A stretch of 64,000 nucleotides of DNA from the NCBI GenBank assembly GCA_030248215.1, contig JASANG010000897.1, forward strand, positions 124,001 through 188,000, written 5' to 3'. Below the pieces are notes generated by a model that was given only the letters and a program-made list of their open reading frames with translations, was not told the DNA's origin and made no database searches. The translations under genes and the position numbers were made by a program. Shown here in pieces: positions 49,801-58,918 of this stretch. Each line of letters begins with the position of its first letter. Position 1 is the first letter of the stretch. This stretch comes from Enoplolaimus lenunculus. Its lineage: Eukaryota; Nematoda; Enoplea; Enoplida; Thoracostomopsidae.

Positions 49801-52683
49801 GCTCATTGTAAGATTCTCTCAGCACGTGTTCAGCAGCGCAATTCCATTCTCAAAGCGTTGGCCGGATCGACTTGGGGAAGCGACAAGGAAACCCTGTTAC
49901 TGTCATACAGAGCTATTAGCAGATCGATTCTAAGCTACTGTTGTCCCGTCTGGGAACCAATCCTCACGGAAACAGACTGGACACGCCTACAAAGATCGCA
50001 GAATACTGCACTGCGCATTGCCATCGGATGCATGCAAATGACCGACATCGATGACCTTCATCGTGAGGCCAAAGAACTGCCCGTAAAGAAGCACAACCAG
50101 CTTATTGCCCGCCAGTTCGCATTCTCCAGCCACCACCCCGCACACCCATGCCATGACAGTTGTATCAAACAAGTCCCAGCAAGACCAAATATGAAACCTA
50201 CGGTTTGGTAAAAACACTCTGCTGAATATATTCACCTGCTGCCCCCGGGGGGTCGTCTCGATGATGAAAATATCAAGGCCGGGATTAAGTCACTCCATTC
50301 TTCAGCTGTGCAGAGCGCAAAACACGGGTATAAGCCGAATCTCGTCCTGGGGGTATATCCTCCGCCGATCTGCTCAACTGAAGAATCTCTGCCCCGCCAA
50401 GTGAGAACCCACCTCGCACAACTAAGATCCGGCTACAGCAGACATCTGAACTCGTACCTGGCAAGGATCAATAATCAGATCGTCGACGTCTGCCCAGATT
50501 GCAACGTCGGGCCACATAATACCGTCCATATCTTTAACTGCGCAGCAAAACCAACAAACCTAACGGAAGAATCTCTGTGGACTGACCAAGTTCAAGTCGC
50601 CAAGCATCTGGGATACCAAATATAGGAAGGAAGCTTCAAAGAGGGCTATCATCATCATCATCATCATCATGTGAATTAGTAGCATTTTATCTAAAAACAT
50701 TTTCTATCATTTAGAAACGTACGTAACCCACAGTCACTGTTACAAAATGTACATTATGGAATGTCAAACTAACTTCGTTTATCGATCTTCCGTTTTCATC
50801 TATCAGACACACGTGGTTCTTGCCCTGATTAACGCTTACGGAAACCTGAAATAAAACAAAATTTGAAAAGCGGTAAAGAAGTGGATCAACCTCCGCACTG
50901 AGATCAAGAAAAATGCGGAGGCGGAGAAAAACATTTTTGCACCTTAAAATTTATATTTCAAAAAAATCTGCACATTTCAAATTATTTGTGGTTCCAGGAC
51001 ATAGAAAATATGAGGAATGTACAAAAGTGAGAGGAGTGGCGTGGGTGTGCGCTCAGCTGCGGGTGGGGCCCGGACCCCGACTATGGAACGCACAAATACT
51101 GTGAGATTTTCTGACTTTTGGACAAAACAAAAGTTTACGTACCAGCGACAGTGACTTCGCACTTTGTATCATCTGTATAAAAACCAGCCTTTGTTTCTGA
51201 AAATTTTAAATTAAACAATAATGTATACAATTTTACAGAACTTAAACTGTTGTATAGGACAACTGAGCCCGCAACCATTGAGATGGATCCCATGTATTGT
51301 AAGGTTTAAGGTGTCATCCAGAATTCATGGAGCGCAATGCATAATGTCAGATGAAATTAGGCAAAACAGAAGGCGCAACGCATTTGAAATAACATGGTGG
51401 ATTGGTTTCTTCGGGGAGCCTTAGGTGCCCGTGACCCACTGGTCAAGGGTGAAAAACGCGGCATCACCGCCGAAAGTACACTATACTTTTCATCAGAAGT
51501 CAAATATACTTGTGCAAGAAACAGATTACTGCATCTGAATAATAAGTCGAACTAGCACAAACAGTACTAATGCGACTAAAGTGATCCTACGTATATACCT
51601 CAGTCCAAATGTTTGAAGGCGATTTAATGTCAGCAAGACAACAACGAAAAGCCCTAGCAGGTATGTAAACGAAATTTTGCGGCAGTTCGTAAACATCGTC
51701 CGCGTTCACCGCTTCAAACGTTCCATAGTCTATGCAATACACACTAGCTTGCTTAACGCCATTAACATTTGCCATCTGTGTAACAACTCCACGTGCCATA
51801 ACTTTTGCAATCGGTCTGCAATTCAAAAATAGAACAAAAATCACGGTTCCGATAACGATTATACTTGCAATCAAAATCAAAACTGGATTTCAATCGGAAG
51901 GAGAATTTCGGTTGCATCGTGTAAATGTGGATTTTACATCTACATCCGTACTTATTTTGTACACGCAAATCCTGTGAATTACAATATTAATCCTATACAG
52001 TCATATGTACCGCAGCAGCTTGGCGTGCGAAAAGTTTATTATACAATATAATTACACACAGTCAGGGTGCGACCGGATCCCAAAAAACCGGATACCGGGA
52101 CCGGATCCGGATAGTAGTTTTTTACCGGAACCGGATGTTAACCGGAAAGTGTGCTTTAAATAAATCAATTTTTAGCACGTTAATGCGTCAGTAAATGTTA
52201 CTTTATTTTTAGTAAACGGAATATTGCGTTTATATAAAGAGCGTGTCCTAATACTTGAAAACTACCAATTAAGAAAACTCACAGAAATATCACAGCAAAA
52301 TTCTGTACATCTTACAAATTCCCACCCTATAATCGCCACGTTACTAACCAAACCATGTTCGGACAATCAAAGTATGGTCAAATGCCTTATCGGTTCTGTT
52401 AGACTACCGTATACTTACATGTAATGGGACTGAAAACATAACATCCCACAACATAATTTGCAATAATTTGACATTTACGGAACCATCACTGAAATCCGGT
52501 ACCGGATCTGGATATCCGGTCGCACCCTGTGTGTACATCATATAACGGTCACCTAAATACAATAACAGGTTGACCCTGATTGTAGACAGTCAATCTATTT
52601 CGTGGCATATTCCCTAGAGCCGACGTCAGCTGTAATAATGATCGTCGTGTTTCTTCCACATGTACAATAAAATCATCAGGGCC
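28861..52683 (-). CDS. Multi-Tudor-domain protein (TDRD6/Tudor-like germ-granule scaffold), 21 exons, N-terminus not found
   Basis: Tudor domains bind symmetrically dimethylated arginines, chiefly on PIWI proteins, in germ granules. Exons in coding order: 52683-52553, 51815-51599, 51196-51143, 50845-50723, 47017-46787, 45966-45825, 45278-44895, 44605-44506, 42918-42846, 42334-42108, 41722-41521, 41183-41060, 40530-40399, 39323-39198, 38528-38416, 38124-37938, 35292-35184, 34308-34244, 33008-32932, 32451-29302, 29007-28861 (stop TAG). Phases close, total 6,114 nt. Eight Tudor cores show the signature CIDYGTF, FVDYGNC, YVDFGNT, FVDYGNT, YIDWGNF, FVDFGNV, FVDYGNV and LVDFGNV. An Arg/Gly/Ser-rich linker separates domains 4 and 5. 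Domain 1 has T for the usual N. The first listed exon is in phase 0 but has no start, so more exons lie upstream, perhaps beyond 52,700. The donor ending the 41521 exon is chosen by phase. Confidence 0.93.
29302..32451 (-). other. Large 3,150-nt exon of the Tudor gene (Tudor domains 5-8)
   Basis: One uninterrupted exon, acceptor AG before 32451 and donor GT after 29302, both in phase 0. It starts with a low-complexity Gly/Ser/Asp/Lys-rich region of about 150 residues (GFGSRSDYFGGSDKR...) and then encodes Tudor domains 5 to 8, except the last ~48 residues in the final exon. Each Tudor domain here has an upstream helix with a FYLQL/IWIQL/FYVQL/FYIQW motif, so these are extended Tudor domains. 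The reading frame extends 45 nt further upstream, but that part is the intron's pyrimidine tract. Confidence 0.93.
33026..33818 (+). mobile_element. TIR element with 5-bp target duplication (copy 1)
   Basis: Perfect 16-bp inverted ends CTGGCTTCTCCACAGC, flanked by CTCTA on both sides (33021-33025 and 33819-33823). The interior is G-tract rich near both ends, and around 33569 it carries a short frame starting MSTQRNLKSYFSECPPQKKS, which looks like the N-terminus of a hAT-family transposase (these often begin with a K/R-rich ..SFF motif). The transposase body is missing. It sits in a Tudor intron, starting 16 bp upstream of the exon at 33008-32932. Confidence 0.75.
34454..34815. mobile_element. 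hAT MITE with perfect 8-bp target duplication
   Basis: 362 bp with inverted ends CAGGGTGCAACCGGAATT, flanked by GTTACATA on both sides (34446-34453 and 34816-34823). The perfect duplication and well-matched ends suggest a recent insertion. The interior has ACCGGAACCGGAA tracts. In a Tudor intron. Confidence 0.85.
35393..36172 (+). mobile_element. Helentron-type non-autonomous element (Pearl/DINE-1-like), full-length copy
   Basis: 5' inverted repeat TTATTGAGCGAAGC, a GCTCGGAGTTTCGC-type hairpin, a CCGT/ACGG-type microsatellite (near 35470-35485), then about three tandem units of ~170 bp. The exact inverse GCTTCGCTCAATAA follows near 36140-36153, then a GTAGTCCCACTAC hairpin ending with GACTGG. 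This order (inverted repeat, tetranucleotide run, 160-180-bp tandem core, inverse repeat, stem-loop, CTRR-like end) is that described for Pearl and DINE-1 elements, mobilised by Helentron Rep/helicase proteins. In a Tudor intron. Confidence 0.7.
36565..36959. mobile_element. hAT MITE, sibling of 874-1197
   Basis: Left end CAAGGGTTGAATTCCGATTC, right end CGCTTTGCACCCTG, flanked by TCCCGTGT (36557-36564) and TCTCGTGT (36960-36967), one mismatch. The interior matches the 874-1197 element (AGAATTCCGATT, ACGAGTTTCGATTCC, TTCCGGTATAA). In a Tudor intron. Confidence 0.7.
37388..37900 (+). repeat. Dispersed repeat family with TAAGCC-rich interior (copy 2)
   Basis: Aligns with 11005-11430 over the TTTTAACTTGCCGG, CAACAGTAT, GCATATTCCT, AACTTCAGCGTAAA, AGGCCAT and GAATTAATTATC blocks and ends in CTCCGGCTCCGG. 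The left part of a further copy is visible at about 37015-37040. Tudor intron. Confidence 0.5.
39587..40160 (+). mobile_element. TIR element with 5-bp target duplication (copy 2)
   Basis: Ends CTGGCTTCTCCAC and GTGGAGAAGCCAG, flanked by CCCGA on both sides (39582-39586, 40161-40165). Nearly identical to 33026-33818 over most of its length but 219 bp shorter, the part after the start of the putative transposase frame being absent. Tudor intron between the exons at 40399 and 39323. Confidence 0.75.
43940..44100 (+). other. Unidentified cysteine/histidine-rich open segment in a Tudor intron
   Basis: After an acceptor-like TTTCTACAG, the + strand is open for about 53 codons with YQWIYHQYLCPECGAGL, then a histidine/cysteine cluster (DHWTSTGHHC), ending at a TAG. 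The spacing C-x2-C ... H-x7-H-H-C resembles a zinc-binding unit. It is more GC-rich than its surroundings and opposite in strand to the Tudor gene. It may be a fragment of a transposon protein or chance; I recognise no family. Confidence 0.2.
46040..46400. repeat. Degenerate CCGGAA-type hAT remnant
   Basis: Begins near GGTTCCAGCCGGAACTAG and ends near GCAGCCGGAATCGG; both ends carry GGAATCGGAAT motifs like the dated hAT MITEs in this window, but the terminal CAGGGTGCA is gone and no target duplication remains. Tudor intron. Confidence 0.35.
47514..47815 (-). mobile_element. Fragment of the 5-bp-duplication TIR element (copy 3, inverted)
   Basis: Reverse complement of about 33530-33770 (transposase-like N-terminal frame region and one G/C-tract region). 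Neither terminal inverted repeat is recognisable, so it is a relic. Tudor intron. Confidence 0.55.
47975..48420. repeat. Degenerate ATCCGGT-type hAT fragments
   Basis: Repeated ATACCGGATACC and AACCGGATATCCGG motifs with one intact right end (GGTCGCACCCTG near 48057-48068). Same family as 52063-52529. The other ends are eroded. Tudor intron, next to the LINE insertion. Confidence 0.4.
48867..50670 (+). mobile_element. 5'-truncated non-LTR retrotransposon (LINE, I/Jockey-like) with target duplication
   Basis: 1,804-bp insertion flanked by GTGAATTA at 48859-48866 and 50671-50678. It ends in about eight ATC/CAT trinucleotides, the short simple-repeat tail typical of some LINE clades instead of poly(A). 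It encodes the reverse transcriptase and C-terminal region but lacks the endonuclease, as expected from truncated target-primed reverse transcription. It is antisense to the Tudor gene, within its intron between 50723 and 47017. GC content is clearly higher than in the surroundings, so it is probably a young insertion. Confidence 0.9.
48883..50625 (+). pseudogene. LINE reverse transcriptase ORF, C-terminal ~580 codons, one in-frame stop
   Basis: Reverse transcriptase of a non-LTR retrotransposon. Visible blocks: WKKSVIIPLPKPGKD, NWRPISLLC, HGFRKNHSTTTAL, VAVDLTAAFDIVDHDSL (catalytic aspartates), GVVQGGVLSHSLFNLYMADL and the active-site box YVDD. After the palm come thumb-like sequence and PVWEPILTETDWTRLQ. 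A TAA at 50209-50211 interrupts the frame; past it the same frame continues with LPRQVRTHLAQLRSGYS and a C-terminal CPDC ... H ... H ... C knuckle before the TAG at about 50623. No start codon of its own is present because the 5' end is missing. Dead copy, but with only one visible disabling change. Confidence 0.85.
52063..52529. mobile_element. hAT MITE, ATCCGGT family
   Basis: Inverted ends CAGGGTGCGACCGGAT, with ACCGGATACCGG tracts just inside each end and about 300 bp of AT-rich centre. The flanks do not form a clean 8-bp duplication. It ends only 24 bp from the Tudor exon at 52553, on that exon's donor side. Confidence 0.6.
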
Positions 52684-53216
52684 CTAAAATACCAGCAGTA
52701 TTACTCCTTAATATCGTAGTATCCGTTCACACAGCAGCACAAGCAGATGGAAGTAGCACGAATTAAAAAACAGCAGTGGATCGTAGTTATTCCTAGACAG
52801 AACAGAAAATAAACCGGAAAGTATCGGGAATATAGCAAAGTGCTGTTGAGTTTTAACGTTGAGTAGTTATAACTGCCTCCTAGGGACCACCGCACAAGTC
52901 TGTCCCTATTGGGGTTTCTTGACATCTAATTCTTCTGTTTTGTTGTTTCAGGTACAGTCAGATGTCTACTCTTGCTTTCGAGCAAAAACGAACTCTAAAG
53001 TTAACGGTTGCACCTTGATATTGTGTTTAAGCATGTGGTCGTATTCTAAAAAGTGTGTGGTACCTATGTTCAGCTGGAGATAGAACATGTAGCTTAACAA
53101 CCAGTGAACGATAAGACTAGAAATTTAACATATTTTAGACGCTTTAAGTCAAATTCGTTTTACATAACTTTTCAGAATAGCAAAGTGCTGTTGAATTTTA
53201 ACGTATTCTTTTCGGA

Positions 53217-53310
53217 TGGACAGACAAACAAACGGACGGACATTCACCTTTCGACCACCGAGTTCAAAAGATAGAACGCTTCGCGAAACTTCGAGCTTCG
53301 CTCAATCAGG
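53217..53310 (-). mobile_element. 5'-end fragment of the Pearl/DINE-like element
   Basis: Reverse complement of the left end of 35393-36172: TTGAGCGAAGC, the TTTCGCGAAGCG hairpin, GGTCGAAAGGTG and the GTCCGTCCG run. The tandem core and 3' end are absent. Confidence 0.6.
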
Positions 53311-53359
53311 GAATCTTGTTTATTATCTTTGTTCTAATTCTAAATTAAGAAGTACCATA

Positions 53360-53530
53360 GTAGTAATACCTCTGTCGTGGGAGCCGCCGCGTTTGCTGTC
53401 CCAACCCAGGTTTTCTGACGACACTAAAATTTTGTACGAGAATTTGATTTATATAACAATTTTTATCAGAAATCTAAAAGCAAATGCGGTGGGTCCTACT
53501 AACTTCCTACAACCTTCAGTCATAGTCACG
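53360..53530. repeat. Fold-back repeat (copy 1)
   Basis: Arms CCGCCGCGTTTGCTG (near 53382) and, inverted, AGCAAATGCGGTGGG (near 53480) can pair around a loop of about 80 bp. The same arrangement occurs at 54894-55075, 1.5 kb away, in the same orientation. Confidence 0.5.
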
Positions 53531-53868
53531 CTAAATTTTAATGTTGGTTTTACAGGTTTTCTAAAGAAAACATACCACAAGGGCTGAATCGCGTATATGT
53601 GTTAAATAGAAAATTTGTCGTAATATGGTGTTTACTACTGTATTCTGATTGCTTTGAATAACCTATGTGTAACTTTTGAGTGATTTAGACCCCACCTTGC
53701 TTGTTGTCCCTTTGCAACACATAGGTTAATATTTTGTTTAGCTCTAAAACGGTTTAGTTGTATGAAATCTTGGATAATGATGAAGCCTATGCTAGATTAG
53801 CTTTACTTTATAAAACTTACGGCCAGGGTGTGCTGTATAGGTCTTAAGTCTAAGAGTTAAAATTCATC

Positions 53869-54000
53869 TAAGGTTTGCACGACTTAGCATGTCCTAAGCA
53901 CACACCTAAAACGTATAAGCCTAAGCAAAACCCTAAGGTTTGCACGACTTAGCATGTTCTAAGCACACACCTAAAACTTATAAGCCGAAGCAAAACCCTA
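53869..54000. repeat. Two-copy 65-bp tandem duplication
   Basis: AAGGTTTGCACGACTTAGCA starts near 53870 and again 65 bp later, each followed by CCTAAGCACACACC- and TATAAGCC-type motifs. The TAAGCC content links it to the large array at 56460-57350. Confidence 0.6.
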
Positions 54001-54893
54001 TCACTTATGGTGTGCCTTAGTCATCTTAGTCTTAATGTAAGGCCAGGTCTCGTGCATATATTGAACCTACGTCTGCTTATTCTTACGCTTAGGCTTGGGC
54101 TTAGCAATATGCCTATGCTACTGTTACGTTCTTGACTATACACTGACTGTTCCCTACCCGTGTATCTAAAAATTTATAAGCTTAAGCAAAAAACCTAATT
54201 GCCTATGAACTTAGTTGTTATCAGCAATATTAGCTTTTCTGCATAAAACTTTCATTAGTTTCAAAAGTGAAAGCCAACTGTTAGGTTTAGTTTTTACTGT
54301 TTATTTATATATTAAAGTGTTCAGCGTTATTGTTTTAAATTGTGAGCCTTGTTAATTATAGAAAAATATTTCAAGTTATATTTTGCTAAAATTATGTTTA
54401 AATAACAACAGAGAGGCACAGCCCATTCTAAAACGCATCTGTGATGCGTCGGCACGGACGCCAGGTGTACCGTATAAATTTTAGCACAAAATAAATTCAA
54501 AGCCCAACGATGTAAATCAATTTAACAGTGATGATACAAAATTTAACTTTATAATCTGTTGAAAACAACAAGGTTTTACACCTTATGTTTCTTCATTTAG
54601 TTATACGCAGTTTGAGTGAAAAAGCGCATTTAAGCGAGTGTATATTAAAATTCATCGCGTGCGTTATGGTACTTTTCTTAAATAGTGCTGAAATATTGAA
54701 TTTATATATGCTTAGCTTAAAAACCTCAACGATTAAGACTAGTGCGTAAAAACAAGGTCAAAATAATAGCATAAGCATATTCCTAAGTCAAAGCGTAGGT
54801 AAAAAAGTCTAAAGCTTAGGTTTAGTGTATTACAACCCCGCATTAAAATGGTCCGCCTTAAGTCGATACATAGGTTACAATTTCACATATTTC

Positions 54894-55075
54894 AGTAGTA
54901 ATAACCCCGCCTTGGGACCCGCCGCGTTTGCTGTCCCTACCCAGGTTTTTTGACGTCACTACAAATTATTTAAAAAATGTCCATTATTCATTAGAAAATA
55001 TTCCTAAATATTATAATCGCAGCAAATGCGGCGGGTCTTCCCCACCCCTAAATTTTGCAAGAATCCTGAAAACTA
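54894..55075. repeat. Fold-back repeat (copy 2)
   Basis: Left arm GGGACCCGCCGCGTTTGCTG, right arm CAGCAAATGCGGCGGGTC; about 18 bp pair with one mismatch. Left flank TAGTAATAA/TAGTAATAC and the CCCAGGTTTT block after the left arm are shared with the copy at 53360-53530. Confidence 0.55.
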
Positions 55076-56459
55076 TAAGATTATTTTTCAGGTTTATTAC
55101 TGCAAAAGCATTCAACGGTTGGAAACGAATGGGTTGTGAACCTGAATACGCATACTGGCCATAAAAACATCTCGTTAATACATATCTAAATAACCGGAAC
55201 TGATTGTCAATTTGTTTCTTTCATGTTGAATGATATAATTATTGCTGTGATGTAACGAAAAGTGGTGTTTTTACGTGTTTCATATGAATTAAAACCAGCT
55301 GCTTGTCTTCAGCTTGACAGTTCACACTGTTTTATTGAAGTGTTTTAATGTTAGGGTTTATTAACTGCATAGATTATAGTTCACTAATGTCCGTACATCT
55401 TAACACGTCGAGTGTTGTTTAAAATAAAAATATAATATTTTTTATACGGTTAACCTTGTGCGTTATCGTTTCATGTTGAATAAAGCATTCAGTAAATTTA
55501 ATTCGAATGTGTTTCACTGCTGTATTATTCTGAGTGACCTAGAGGTTAATGCTACTTCGATCCAGCTTATGTTTTGATCACATTTGAGCAGTACGGCGTT
55601 AATCTAAGATCGAATCGTGTAAGTGTGCTCTAAGTTGTTCATGTTGCGGCCAGTTTAGACCGGCTAATGCTTTAGCATCAACGTAACCATTGGTCTCATA
55701 TTAAATCTAGACTTAGTTAAGAAAAATGTGGGTTGCAGTTGTTAAGCTGCAGCTCAAGTATACGGCTCAAATTAAATCTATGCATACGGGTAAAGATTAG
55801 ACTAAGTGTGTACTCGAATTATTAAGTATAGAGCTAGAAGTCTATAAGCCTTAGCATTTATTAAATATACATCTGAATATCCAAACCTACATTTATATTT
55901 AAAAGTAACCCTAAGTATACACTTAAGCTAAGCATCTAAAGTCTGAGAGGAAGTGTAAGTGTATAGCCCGAGTAGTTTTAAATTAAGTACCGTAAAGAGT
56001 TTACCTATGATACACCTAAAATTAAAGCATATACGATTTCGAGCGCTAGTGCAAGGTTAGCGGGGGACGAGACATTTCTAAATCAAAACTTCAGTTTTTT
56101 TGTTACCAGCGTTTCTTGAAAATATTAAAACTGGTTTTACATATACAATGTCCAGATATGTAAAATACCTCCGTAATATGCAAATAGATAAGAGTATAGA
56201 AGCATGATGTATAATTTATTAACAGTTAAAGTTGTGCATATTGCATTTTAAGTCGCTTATCAGTTCGATAAAGACGTACGCTTAGTGTGTTTATTTTGAA
56301 CAATTCAAATGCTCTAGCAGAAATGGGTTTATTAAACTTGCTATATTTTGTGTTTATAACTTCCTGCGAACAAACAGTATTATTTCTTTGCCTGTATGTG
56401 GCTTAGTTAGTTGCATTGGCAAGTGTAATGAACAGGGGCGATATTGTAGTATAAACACA

Positions 56460-57350
56460 TTGCTAAGCTTGTCCAATTTAAGCCTAAGTCCAACTTAAGA
56501 ATAAATCTTACTTAAGCATAAGCCTAATCCCAACTTTAGTCTAAACTCTAAATAACCGTAAAACATTAGTCCGCTTAAGCCTAGGCCCTACTTAAGCATA
56601 AGCCTAAGCCTTACTTAAGCATAAGCGTAAGCCCTACAAGGTATAAATCTAACCTTACTAAGGGCATAAGTCTACTCCCCCTACTAAAGCGTAGCTTAGC
56701 CCTACTTTAAGCATAAGACTAACTTAAACATAGCCTAATCCCTACTTAAACATAAGTCTAAGTCCAACTTAAGCATAAGTCTAACCTAAATATAAGGTTA
56801 AGCAGTACTTAAACATAAGACTAACCCTACTTAAACATAAGCCTAAGTCCGACTTAGGCATAAGTCTAACTTAAATATAAGCCTATCCCTACTTAAGCAT
56901 AAGCCTAAGCCCTACTAAAGCATAAGCCTAAGCCTTAGTTAAACTTAAGCCTAAGTCCAACTTATTCATTAGTCTAACTTAAATATAAGTCTAGTCCTAC
57001 TTTAGGATAAGCCTACGCCCTACTTTAGCATACGACTAAGCCCTACTTAAACATAAGCCTAAGTCCAACTTAGGCATAACTCTAACTTAAATATAAGCCT
57101 AGCCCTACTTAAGCATAAGCCTAAGCCCTAAGAAAGTATAAGCCTAAGCCCTACTTAAACATAAGCCTTAGTCCAACTTAAGCATCAGTTAACTTAAATA
57201 TAAGCCTAGCCCTACTTAAGCATAAGCCTAAGCTCTACTTAGCAGAAGCTAAAGCCTTACTTAAGCATAAGCTTAAGCCCTACTTTAAGCATAAGTCTAA
57301 CTTAAGCATGAACCTAAGCCTAACTTAAGCATAAGCCTAAACCCAACTTA
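56460..57350. repeat. Degenerate TAAGCC/TTAAGCATAAGCC tandem array
   Basis: About 900 bp of imperfect units of roughly 22-24 bp on the theme CTTAAGCATAAGCCTAAGCC, with interspersed CTAAGTCCAACTTA variants. It contains many GCCTAA hexamers, the complement of the TTAGGC telomere repeat of nematodes, but they are never in pure runs. The array begins with GTAGTATAAACACATTGCTAAGC, a motif also seen at the start of the TAAGCC-rich dispersed repeats. Confidence 0.8.
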
Positions 57351-58138
57351 TATGTAAGTATAAACTTTTCGCAAGCCTGCCTTCTATCAAGATAAATCTA
57401 TCTCTAATCATAAGTCTGCACAATGCATAAGCTTTAACCTAAGCATACCATCCTCTTTAAAGATATGTTTACAATCAAAAGCTAAAGCTTATGTTAGGCT
57501 AAACTATAGCAATAAAGGAAGGATTAGGTGTTTAAATCCTAATATATTGTCTTCTCAAGCTATTTTTATTTTATAATCCCTGGGCGTTCGCTGGAAAAGT
57601 ATAATTGTTTATTTGGTTAAATTATTTTGGTCTACTTAAATTAACAGTTGGTTTAATCTTTTCCCAAATATTATTTTGAATTTTGTAATCCTTGAGTACT
57701 TTGTCAAGCTATTGTTTTCGTAATCCTTGGGCGTTAGTGGGGCGAATTTTTAACAGTATTGATTAGCCGTTCAAAGGTAAAGCAAAGCATGTTTGATTAA
57801 TTAGCATTCAGAACTAAATTTAGATTTTTAATACGGTCTTGCTTAGGCGTTCAAAGGCAAAGCAAAACAAAAAGGCCTAATAACTTTTGTCAACTTTAAA
57901 ATGTTTATAAAGACCTGCAAAAACAATTTTCATACCAATCTTATTTTGATTTCAACGAACAAAATTACTTGTTTTTATTTAACAGTCTTCATTGATTATT
58001 TTGTAACCGTAGTTGTATTTTTGTTTAGTTGGTGTGCTGCTTGCAGCTTCAAAACTCAGGGGGTAGCCATTTCTTTCAGAAATCATTTGCAATAAAATTG
58101 TAAAGTAGGTGACAAAATGATGAGTCTACCTTAAGCTG

Positions 58139-58174
58139 CGAAAAATTGTAAGGTAATGACCCTACAATTTTTCG
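58139..58174. repeat. 36-bp near-perfect palindrome
   Basis: Arms CGAAAAATTGTA and TACAATTTTTCG around a 12-base centre. It abuts the end of an 87-codon frame on the minus strand (58425-58162) that I do not recognise. It might be a transposon end or a transcript hairpin. Confidence 0.5.
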
Positions 58175-58918
58175 ATACCAATGACACAATACCATTCGAC
58201 ATGGCAGCCCAATCTCCTTCCAAATTCCCCCCTGTCAGACAGTTCTTGATACATCTCTGATCTTGTACACCGTATCATAAGGACACGGTAGTGTCCCTTA
58301 TAATATGTTTTACTCCAAACTTTTGATTTTTTGAAGTGAGTGTAATTATCTAGTATAAGATGTAATTCTGTTTTATCTTTCTGTGTTGCAAGGGCTACAT
58401 GGATACTTGCATTATACAGCCACACAGCCTCTGTTTTCTTTGTTGGGCTGATCTTGGTCTAAATATATTTTAGAATTACTGCAAATTTTTGTTGAATTTT
58501 GATTAAGATTTTTGGCGTTGAGGTAGTCTAAACAACCAGAAATATACCGTGTGCGGCGTTAACGTATCAGACAAGGAATGGTTTGCTGCGTTGGCTGAAC
58601 CCCTTCAATATATATAAATAGCCATATATGAGTAGCAAAATGCATTGTATTTCATTGGTATAATATTAAAAAAAGTACATATTTAATAGTAATCTTATAT
58701 GGGTTACATAGCTAGTGGAAACTTGAAAACACCGTTTATTCCGGTGTTGATGTCTCTTATACACATAGTTTGGGTAATTTTGGGCTGGATTTGTGCTTTA
58801 GAAATACTGTTGGTATAGTGAGTAAGCACGTATTGATCCAAGTTTCGAAACCGCAAGTGGTACCTTTGGTTTTTAACGTCAATCTCGTTTGACTTGCGAC
58901 ATTTTCCAGTTTATTATG

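Noticed and set aside
52701-52925. Candidate first exon of the Tudor gene (MSRNPNRDRLVRW)
   Set aside because: An acceptor-like AG and an ATG are present, but no donor gives a convincing junction to 52683 and no known N-terminal motif appears; left unassigned.
56460-57350. True interstitial telomere
   Set aside because: No pure run of a telomeric hexamer; units are 22-24 bp with several variants.
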